DNA from: Goniomonas avonlea | Lineage: Eukaryota; Cryptophyceae; Goniomonadida; Goniomonadaceae | Direction: 5' to 3' | DNA length: 16,462 nt | NCBI GenBank assembly: GCA_003573635.1 | Contig: QUTJ01031741.1 | Location: forward strand, 1 to 16,462 | Shown: positions 9,701 through 16,296 of the stretch, one piece after another | Layout of the letters: each line of letters begins with the position of its first letter | Numbering within the stretch: the first letter of the stretch is position 1 | The notes under the pieces: generated by a model | Databases searched by the model: none | What the model was told of the DNA's origin: nothing | Seen by the model: the letters and a program-made list of their open reading frames with translations, nothing else | Program-made: the position numbers and the translations under genes

Positions 9701-12700
9701 GTCCAGCCCAGCGTTGACATCGTGGCGGAGGTTCCGATTACAATTTCAGGTCTTGTGACGGCAAACACGACGCCCACTGACGCCAGGATCGCGGTCGGTG
9801 GTGCCAACGCCTTTGTTTTCGGCGGCACGGGGTCGTGGAACCGAGACTCCGGCAGCCTCGTTGTGTTTGTGGCCGCGGGGCAGAGTGTTCCGTCCGCGTC
9901 GGTCACCGTCTTCACCGTTACACTGGCCAATCCTGCCGCAGCAACGTCGCCGGTGTTCCCCACGATATCATCCGTGTACCCTCGCGCGACCACCCCCAGG
10001 GAGCTCTCGGCGGCTGTGTTGGGGGCCGGCGGGGGGCACTGGCTGGCTGCATCTGTGGGCGAGTCCTCGTCGTCGAACGCTGTCCCAAACACCCTCGTGT
10101 TCACGCTTCAGCCGTCGCTCGCGCTCACAGCAGGTACAAGGGTCACAGTCTCAGGATTAACTGGAAGCGGTACAGCGAATCCTGCCGTCAACTTGCTCGT
10201 TGGAGGGAAGGACTCCGCGTTGTTTGGATGGTCTGGGAGCTGGGCGCATGGCACCGGTACCCTGGTGCTGACCATTGGTGCTCTGCAACTCATTCCATCG
10301 TCGACGGAGACGGTTATTTCCATGGTCCTGATAAACCCCCGGGTTGGTCAGAGCGCGGTTCGACCAACGATTTCTGCATCGACTCCTGTTGCAGCCAGGG
10401 GAATGCGAGGCGGTGTGCTCGGTGGAACTGGCGCATGGAGCCTTTACACGGTCGGAGAGAGCTCGACGCTAACCGGAGGCCAGAACACGCTTACGTTTAC
10501 CCTGCAGCCTGAACAAACCCTCGAGAGCGGGCAGGACCTCACTATCACCGGTCTTACTGGGAGCCAAACCGTGTCTGCGACGTCTTGTCCGCGGATGGCA
10601 ATTGGAGGCACCCACGCTGGGACGTTCGGCCACACAGCCCTTTGGACGCAGAGTGCCGGAACGCTGGTTCTCACTGTCGACGCTGCACGGACAGTGCCTA
10701 GCTCCATGCCCACAGTGTTCTCTCTGTCTCTGACGAACAAGGCCTCGCCGCAGGGCGGTGTGTATCCTGTGGTCACCGCCGCGGCTCCCCGGGTTATGGC
10801 AACAGCAACAATGCGAGTCGGTGTGCTCGGCGCTGGAGGCGGGTACTGGGTGACAGCCATCGCGGCGGAGAGTGCCACAGTGGCCAGCGGCGTTAACACG
10901 CTCACCTGGACCATCAGGCCCTCTGTGGAGCTCCCCCCCGCAGCGCGTGTGTCGATTGTTGGCCTGACGGGCTCCGTGACGGTGGACGCCCCTGCTGTGA
11001 CTGGTCCAGGCGCGGCCTTGTTTTCTGGCATCTCGTCGTGGATTCAAAACACGGGTCAGGTCGTCCTGACAGTGGCTGACGGCCGCACACTGACCACCTC
11101 CGCTGACACGGTCATTTCCTTCGCGATCATCAACCCAGCGTTTCAGCCAGCGGTGGCCCCGACTCTTTCTGCTGGCCTTCCGCCCGTGGCCTCGCAATTG
11201 CTAAACCCAGTCCTTGGGGGGCAGGCGATCTGGGCGACTGCCCTGGTTGCTGAGAGCTCGCAGGCAAACGGGGGTGCCAACACCATCTCCTTCACGATCA
11301 AACCTGGTACGGTGGTATCTGCTGGGAACGTAGTCACGATATCGTCGTTGAGTGGCACAGAGACCCCAGACGCCTCTGCTTTAGAGGTCGCAGGCATGGA
11401 TTCCGCAAGGTTTGGGGCGACCGCCGTGTGGATCCAACAGACCGGAACACTGTTTCTCACTGTCGCTTCCGGCCAGACGCTCCCTGATGACGTGAACACT
11501 CTGTTTTCTGTGACGTTGTGTAATCCTGCCAGCTCCCAGACGGCGTTGTTTCCAACCATCTCCTCCGCCAGGCCGCAAGTCATAACTGCCCTCCGAATGA
11601 ACACACAGATTCTTGGTGGCACTGGCGCCTGGGTGTCCGCAACGGTAACCGAAAGTTCGACCATGCCAACCAACCTCAACACCGTGCAGTTCAAGATTCA
11701 GCCCAGTCTGACGATCCCCTCTGGGGCAGCGATCACGATCAAGGGCATGACTGGCACGAACACAGCGTCAAACCTCGCTCTGACCGTCCAGGGCCAGTCT
11801 GCGAGTGTCTTCGGTGGCACAGCTGCGTGGAACCAAATTACAGGAGCGCTCGAGTTCGTCCTCGCGCAGGCCGTGCCGTCATCAGGGGTCACAACTTTCT
11901 CCATCACAGTTGTGAACCCGGTCGCCATGACGGGAGCAAAGCTGCCGACGATATCATCTGGTGCGCCGCAGGTGATGCAGGCGGAAGCAATGGCGCAGGG
12001 CATTTTGGGGGCCGGCGGCGGGTTTTGGACGCAGGCAGCCATTTCCGAGTCCACACAGGCTAACGGTGCCTTGAACACCCTGACTCTGACTCTCGCACCT
12101 TCGATCCCAATCGGGCCAGCGGGGATCGTTGACGTTTCAGGCCTGACCGGCGCCCTAACCGACACAGCGGATCTCTCTCTGACGGGGAAGGGCGCACCCA
12201 TCTTCAATTACACCGGTGCCTGGGAGTCCTCTGGCCGCCTCAGGCTCACTGTCGCTGGCGGTCAAGAGTTCCCAATCTCTGGAGCGGTCGTGAGTTTCGT
12301 GCTCCAATCCCCACGCGCCCCACAGGTCGCAGTGCTTCCTGCTGCGTCTGCCGGGGGGGCGACTGTGATTGCGCATCGCGATCTGAGCACTGCAGTCCTG
12401 GGCGGCACTGGGCGCTGGACCACTCTTGCCATCTCCGAGAGCAACGTTGCCCCTGGAAATGCGAACTTGCTCACGTTTTCGCTGCGGCCTGCAGTCGAGA
12501 TCAGCTCGGGCACAAGAATCACGATGTCTGGACTCACCGGTGCCCAGACGCCAACTCGACGCACGATTGCCCTCTCTGGTGCAGACGCCGCTGTCTTTGG
12601 CAACGCCGCTACATGGATGCAGGATGGTGGCGTGATGGTCCTAACAGTTGCAGCGCAGCCGTTACCGAGCACGGCCGTGACTGTGGTCTCCTGGCAGACC

Positions 12701-15700
12701 ACCAACGGCCTGGTGCCTCGCGCCGCTTCGATCGCGACCATGTCGTCGCCGCTACCCCAGTACTTTCCGGTGACCGCGTTTTCAGGAGGAGTGCTCGGAG
12801 TTGGCGGGGGCTTCTGGAACACCTGTACCGTGACGGAGACCTCGAGGGCCAACGGCGCAGCCAACACCCTGACCTTTGTCCTCAGACCATCCGTCAACCT
12901 CACCCTGCAGCAGGAGGTCCTGGTGCAGGGCCTCACCGGCAGCGTCGCTGCAGACGGCGTGGTCTCTCTCTCTGGTGCCAGTGCCGCGGCGTTTGGCAGC
13001 ACTGCCGTCTGGGTGTCTTCTGGGCAGCTCCGGCTGTTCCTCGGGGCAGGGCAGACACTGGCCTCGACCGCTGACTCATCCTTGTCGGTCGTTTTGGTCA
13101 ACCCTGTTAGGTCTGTTATTTTTGGTCTTCAATTATTCTCATGAGCGTGTCGTTACACTTTTGCGTGTCTTTCCAGCTCTCTTTGGAGGTTCTTGCCACT
13201 AAAGGGGAGGCGACACGTCAAACTGGTTACACATTTTCAAACGATGTTCTAGTCATTGATTACAAACGGATAATGAACATGATCTCGATTGATTACAAAA
13301 TTATGTAACCAGTTTTAGCTGTCGCCCCCCTTTAACGCCGCCACCGATGCAGGGGACAGCCTGCCGTTGTGCCGACCGTCAGTGCCCTAGGCGTGGTCCC
13401 CGTGGCCAGGCAGGCGACGTCCTCCTCCCGTGTGCTCGGCGCAACCGCTGCATGGCTCACGGCTTCCATTCGCGAGTCCACCTCGGTGCCCGGGGCAGTG
13501 AATGACGTTGCCCTCACAATCCGGCCCAGCGTTGACATGGGGCAGTTCCAGACAGTTAGTGTGACAGGCATGTACGGCGCAGCGACGTTTACGACTGCTC
13601 TCGATATCCGAGGAGAGCACGGCTACGTGTTTGGTCACACGGCCGTGTGGTCCGTGTCCACTGGCACTCTTGCACTCACCGTTGGAGCTGGCCACCACCT
13701 CTTGTCCAGCGTCGACACTCGCATCACCTTCCTTCTCACCAACCCAGGTGCATGCTCACGATGACACGCACACACACACACGCGCACACACACACACAGT
13801 CCATGGCAGACGTTTATTTATTATGAAACAGTGTGCGGGTTTCAGCATGTAAAATTCCCAGGCTGCACCACGTGACTTTCTTCCTGCGCGCACAGTCATG
13901 ACCAACAACCACGACAACTAATAATTACAGAGCACAAGAATTCGCATCCCCTGGGAACAGCCAACAACCATGCCGCTCCCACCCTCGCCTCTCACTCTCC
14001 CGCTGACTTCGTCTCCTGAGACTTTTTCAGGGACAGCCACCCCGGCCCGACAAGCAACCGTCTCCGCTCTCAGTCCGCAGCTGACACTTCCGTTGACTGC
14101 GTCGGGAGGCATTCTCGGAGCTGGGGGTGGGTACTGGGTCGCGTTTACAGTGTCAGAGAGCTCGACGAGCAACGGGCAGGCAAACACGCTCGAGGTGTCC
14201 CTGCAGCCGAGCGTCGCGCTCGCCGCTGGGACTCGAGTTGTGCTTGCGGGGCTGTCTGGAGCGCGAACTGTGGACAGGTCAGGGCTGTTTCTGTTTGTGT
14301 GGAGCAGGCAGACGTTCGCCCAACATCCTCGGTTGAAGGGACCCAGAGAAAGGATAGAGACAGAGAGACAGAGACACGATTTGGTTTTGGTGGGTCCTGG
14401 GTGTTGATTATTTTCTCTCCATCCCTGCCTCTATCTCTGTCCCTGGCTTCGTTGTCATCTCTGCCTCTTGCACAAACCTCTCATTTTCCTATCACTCCTA
14501 CTTGAGTGACAGGACCAGCGTCCTGGGACTGAAGGCGCTCGATTGCTGACGCCCTACCGCAGCACGCTCAGCCTTTCCTGTATTGGGGCGGCGTTGTTCA
14601 ACAGCACGGGGCAGTGGGTGCAGAACACAGGCACGCTGCTCCTCATTGTGTCTGCCACGATGCAGCTCTCGGCTGCAACCTCCATGGTCCTGTGCTTCAC
14701 CCTTCGAAATCCAGACTCGGCTCAGGTAGCGGTGGCGCCGGCTGTGAGCACTACTGCGGGGACCGTGATGGCGTATCAGGAAGCCGGATCTCTGGTCCTG
14801 GGGGGGACGGGCGGGTGGGTCATGGCTGTGGTCCAGGAGGGCTCCACTGCTGTTGCCGCGCCCAACCTTCTTCGCTTCGCAATCCAGCCTAGTGAGTCAC
14901 AGACAGGACCATCTTCTTCAATCTTCTTCAATCTTCTTCAATCTTGCAACCTTCTTCGCAATCCAGCCCAGTGAGACAGGCCAATCTTCTTCAATCTTCT
15001 TCAATCTTCTTCAATCTTCTTCAATCTTCCTAAATCGTCTTCAAACTTGCAACCTGCTTCGGCTCGCAGTCCAGCCCAGTCAGTGGCAGACAGGCCAACC
15101 TTCTTCAATCTTCCTTTTGTGCTGTCTCACGGCACCCGGGTGCTAGAGTCAAGAATACATTGTGGGATACAACTTTCGATGCGCGACCGGATCTCGGACC
15201 GCAGAGACCACAGAAGATTGGCGTGAACAGCCGATATAGATATCCATCGATCATATGAGTAAATCCAGGTGCTATCCCCATGACATATCCAGGATTACAC
15301 TGTGTCTCCCGATCGATTCTGACGTCTGCAAATCCAGGTGTTGCACTTACTGCAGGCCGCACGATTGCCCTGAGTGGGTTGTTTGGAAGTTTGTCCGCCT
15401 CCGGAGTCCTGCTGCTGACAGGTGGCAATGCTGATGTCTTCGGGAACACCGCACAATGGTGAGTTTGCGCTTTTTCCTGTGTGGGTGGTCGAGCGCTCGG
15501 CATGTCATGTGCAGTCTGTTCGGAGGTCCCTTCGACCTCCGTCGTGGCTGTCCGTTACATTTAGGTAGTCAGTGTGACCAAATGGTGTCCAACGCATGAG
15601 TCCGTGACGGAACGAACACACTTGAATTTGCCATGTGTCCAGTTTTCTTGAAAGTGGTGGGTTCTCCTTTTTCCACCATTTACAGCCGACACGGTGTCTA

Positions 15701-16093
15701 CCGATGGTTGTCTGAGTCGTGATCATGGAGGGGGGGGGGGGGAGCATCACAAGGCCGAGTTAGCGACCGCCCACTCCTTTGCTGCGAACCAGCCGCAATC
15801 AGATGGAACCAACCGTAACCTAACTTCTCCTAACGCACCGTCGCTGTCCTGACTTTTGTATTTCTTTTGACGTGGATTTGAGACTAATACTGCAACAATA
15901 GGTCACTCTCCCAAGGTGTCCTCGTCCTGACTGTGGCCAGAGGCAAGACCCTTGGCGCCGCCACGGCAACAGTTTTCAACGTCACGCTGTACAACCCCTC
16001 GGTGGGAGGCGCCGGGGCCACTCCCACTGTGTCTGCCTCTGGCCTAGCCGCAAAGCCGTTTGACGCTGCTGTGCTTGCTGCGGGAGGCATCAG
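3301..16093 (+). CDS. Giant secreted protein with 26 tandem ~130-aa repeats (11 supported exons)
   Basis: Plus-strand gene model: 3301-3778, 3839-4033, 4103-4218, 4532-4625, 4672-4988, 5183-13110, 13353-13747, 14031-14277, 14563-14891, 15338-15458 and 15902-16093, together about 3470 codons, with a further uncertain 3' part. Every join uses GT...AG, keeps frame and restores the repeat consensus. The protein has a signal peptide (residues 1-24) and 26 repeats. A typical unit runs W-x-T-x-T-V-x-E-S-S ... N-T-L-T-F-T-L-x-P-S ... T-I-S-G-L-T-G-S-Q-T ... F-G-S-T-G-S-W-T-Q ... G-T-L-V-L-T-V ... V-F-S-V-x-L-T-N-P ... A-V-x-P-T-I-S ... V-L-G-G-T-G/V-L-G-A-G-G-G-Y. There are few Cys, several N-x-S/T sites, no transmembrane helix and no enzyme motif in the 26 repeats. 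Alternating hydrophobic beta-strand patterns suggest stacked beta-sandwich modules of an extracellular scaffold or adhesin (inference). I do not recognise a named family. Confidence 0.82.
3839..4033 (+). CDS. Plus gene exon 2: first half of repeat 2
   Basis: A 60-bp intron (3779-3838, acceptor ...tatgcag) separates it from exon 1, and the join makes G-G-T-G-S-W-T-T. It codes through TIDGLTGSQT to D-S-S-K-F-S and ends phase 1 at GTGCGC. Confidence 0.8.
4103..4218 (+). CDS. Plus gene exon 3: W-T-Q-N-T-G segment of repeat 2
   Basis: Codes A-T-W-T-Q-N-T-G-T-I-V-L-T-I to I-N-A-A-A-A-K and ends phase 0 at GTGTGT. The preceding 69-bp intron (4034-4102) is a multiple of three with no in-frame stop. 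An alternative acceptor 9 bp upstream (AG at 4092-4093) would add three residues. Confidence 0.72.
4219..4531 (+). other. Intron 3 of the plus gene
   Basis: 313-bp GT-AG intron, phase 0, GTGTGT...CCAACAG. It separates I-N-A-A-A-A-K from G-A-V-I-P-T-V of the same repeat. It contains in-frame stops and no repeat-like coding sequence. Confidence 0.7.
4532..4625 (+). CDS. Plus gene exon 4: end of repeat 2
   Basis: Short 94-bp exon coding G-A-V-I-P-T-V-V ... V-G-A-L-G-A-G-G, the tail and linker of a repeat. Its donor GTAGGT is phase 1. Confidence 0.75.
4672..4988 (+). CDS. Plus gene exon 5: most of repeat 3
   Basis: Follows a 46-bp intron (4626-4671). The join makes G-A-G-G-G-F-W-S-T. The exon runs to V-V-N-K-C-L-A-Q and ends phase 0 at GTGACT; the repeat's A-A-V-S-P-T-V-S tail is at the start of exon 6. 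Confidence 0.82.
5011..5048. repeat. 16-bp direct repeat in intron 5
   Basis: ctcgcatgcatgtgac occurs at 5011-5026 and 5033-5048, with a 6-bp spacer, inside the 4989-5182 intron. Confidence 0.8.
5066..5130. mobile_element. Partial copy of the MITE-like element
   Basis: Shares cggataatga, ATTGATTACAAA (5087-5098) and the terminal block gtttaagctgtcgcccccct with the element at 13201-13333. Only the right half is recognisable; the left terminal inverted repeat is absent or decayed to a short gacagctt near 5046. It lies within the 4989-5182 intron. Confidence 0.6.
5183..13110 (+). CDS. Plus gene exon 6: 7.9-kb exon with about 20 tandem repeats
   Basis: One uninterrupted open frame of 7928 bp. 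The acceptor is ...acagtttcag, so the ATG at 5168 is intronic. It begins with the tail of repeat 3 and then holds units with opening Trp (or Phe) codons at 5267, 5651, 6044, 6455, 6851, 7256, 7667, 8075, 8456, 8846, 9242, 9635, 10040, 10436, 10847, 11231, 11630, 12026, 12416 and 12815. The last one continues in exon 7. Linkers alternate between V-L-G-G-T-G-type and V-L-G-A-G-G-G-Y/F-type. Units whose opening codons are at 6044, 7667 and 10436 contain T-S-C-P. Possible N-glycosylation sites include N-F-T, N-V-S, N-A-S, N-L-T and N-Y-T. The exon ends N-P-V-(AG), phase 2, at GTCTGT. Confidence 0.9.
7667..13452. repeat. Two copies of a seven-unit higher-order repeat
   Basis: Units starting 7667, 8075, 8456, 8846, 9242, 9635 and 10040 pair in order with units starting 10436, 10847, 11231, 11630, 12026, 12416 and 12815. 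Start-to-start offsets are 2769, 2772, 2775, 2784, 2784, 2781 and 2775 bp. Pairs share private features: T-S-C-P (first), A-P-A-V/A-L then N-P-A-F-Q (second), T-I-S-S-L (third), a contracted segment after the W-T-Q/W-N-Q block (fourth), and W-T-N-S-G-Q-L/W-E-S-S-G-R-L (fifth). The second copy includes the 242-bp intron. Confidence 0.72.
13201..13333. mobile_element. MITE-like inverted-repeat element in intron 6
   Basis: About 133 bp bounded by imperfect terminal inverted repeats of about 37 bp: 13201-13237 (begins aaaggggaggcgacac, contains aactggttaca) and 13297-13333 (contains tgtaaccagttt, ends gtcgccccccttt). The dinucleotide TA on each side, counting the terminal a on the left, could be a target duplication. 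It holds two copies of ATTGATTACAAA (13255-13266 and 13288-13299) and has no coding capacity. It occupies over half of the 13111-13352 intron and ends 19 bp before the acceptor AG. Confidence 0.72.
13353..13747 (+). CDS. Plus gene exon 7
   Basis: The phase 2 join to exon 6 gives N-P-V-R-G-Q-P-A-V-V-P-T-V-S, the expected repeat tail. The next unit opens W-L-T-A-S-I-R-E-S-T (Trp at 13453) and runs to L-L-T-N-P, ending phase 1 at GTGCAT. The repeat linker inside this exon has no intron. Confidence 0.82.
13748..14030 (+). other. Intron 7 of the plus gene
   Basis: 283-bp GT-AG intron, phase 1 (GTGCAT...CTTTTTCAG), carrying a CA microsatellite near its 5' end. Nothing else is recognised in it. Confidence 0.72.
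13764..13798. repeat. CA microsatellite
   Basis: Interrupted (CA)n run with cgcg interruptions, inside intron 7. Confidence 0.9.
14031..14277 (+). CDS. Plus gene exon 8
   Basis: Acceptor ...actttttcag. It codes the tail of the preceding unit (T-V-S-A-L-S), the linker G-I-L-G-A-G-G-G-Y-W without an intron, and the start of a new unit (VAFTVSESSTSNG ... LAGLSGARTVD). It ends phase 2 at GTCAGG. Confidence 0.75.
14278..14562 (+). other. Intron 8 of the plus gene
   Basis: 285-bp intron, phase 2, from GTCAGG to CTACCGCAG. It interrupts a unit between T-V-D and S-T-L-S. It contains a gaga/gaca-rich stretch near 14343-14380 and a C/T-rich stretch near 14410-14500. Confidence 0.65.
14563..14891 (+). 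CDS. Plus gene exon 9
   Basis: The join gives G-A-R-T-V-D-S-T-L-S-L-S-C-I-G-A-A-L-F. The exon continues through Q-W-V-Q-N-T-G, R-N-P-D-S-A-Q-V-A-V-A-P and the linker L-G-G-T-G-G-W (no intron), then starts the last complete unit and ends phase 1 in F-A-I-Q-P-(S) at GTGAGT. Confidence 0.78.
14863..15097. repeat. Tandemly triplicated exon-end / 5' splice-site segment
   Basis: Three related copies: 14863-14910 (real exon end and donor), 14947-14982, and 15050-15097. Each carries caacct.cttcg, a gcaatccagcc-like block, agtgag or agtcag, and gacagg.cc. They are separated by the aatcttcttc minisatellite. The middle copy keeps a GTGAGA donor-like site at 14971; the third has GTCAGT instead. Confidence 0.78.
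14892..15337 (+). other. Intron 9 of the plus gene
   Basis: 446-bp GT-AG intron, phase 1, GTGAGT...AAATCCAG. Removing it makes I-Q-P-S-V-A-L-T-A-G-R-T-I-A-L-S-G-L, a perfect repeat join. Its first 220 bp are repeats derived partly from the preceding exon end. Confidence 0.78.
14910..15030. repeat. aatcttcttc minisatellite
   Basis: A 10-bp unit repeated about 3.5 times at 14910-14945 and about five times at 14983-15030, within intron 9. Confidence 0.9.
15338..15458 (+). CDS. Plus gene exon 10
   Basis: Codes V-A-L-T-A-G-R-T-I-A-L-S-G-L-F-G-S to D-V-F-G-N-T-A-Q-(W), ending phase 2 inside the Trp codon at GTGAGT. It is the middle of the last complete repeat. Confidence 0.8.
15521..15541. repeat. 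Perfect 8-bp inverted repeat (hairpin)
   Basis: cggaggtc, 5-base loop, gacctccg. Inside intron 10. Confidence 0.8.
15730..15742. repeat. G homopolymer
   Basis: Thirteen consecutive G in intron 10; the length may be a sequencing-prone value. Confidence 0.9.
15902..16093 (+). CDS. Plus gene exon 11: end of the last complete repeat
   Basis: The join restores Q-W-S-L-S-Q-G-V-L-V-L-T-V, then V-F-N-V-T-L-Y-N-P and T-P-T-V-S-A-S to V-L-A-A-G-G-I. At the usual linker donor position the sequence is GGAG|GC rather than GGAG|GT, so the intron probably starts six bases later at GTCGCT (16094, phase 2). The 3' boundary is less certain than the rest. Confidence 0.7.
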
Positions 16094-16111
16094 GTCGCTT
16101 CCTCGTTGTGA

Positions 16112-16191
16112 TTCTCTTTCTCGCCTTCTCTCCCTCTCTCTCCCACCCTCTCTCTCCCTCCTCTCTCTCCCTCTCTCTCCCTCGATCTCTC
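16112..16191. repeat. CT-rich simple-sequence tract
   Basis: About 80 bp of (CT)n/(CCCT)n on the plus strand, probably intronic and downstream of the 16093 exon end. Confidence 0.9.
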
Positions 16192-16296
16192 ATCGGCAAT
16201 CACAAGTGCTTGGTACAATTCATTGAGTGCCACGGTGAGGCCACTACTGTCCAAAGCCGCGGTCGATGTCGCTCATGTCTGACCGCCGTGTCGCAG

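Larger units (their letters stand above)
15459..15901 (+). other. Intron 10 of the plus gene
   Basis: 443-bp GT-AG intron, phase 2, GTGAGT...CAACAATAG. It contains an 8-bp perfect hairpin (15521-15541) and a run of 13 G (15730-15742). No coding sequence is recognised. Confidence 0.75.

Noticed and set aside
5183-13110. Direct repeats as a CRISPR array or non-coding satellite
   Set aside because: The period is about 390 bp, the frame is open throughout, and variation respects codons; this is a coding repeat.
14343-14500. Possible long hairpin between the gaga-rich and tctc-rich parts of intron 8
   Set aside because: Complementarity is only that expected between purine-rich and pyrimidine-rich low-complexity stretches, with many mismatches and gaps.
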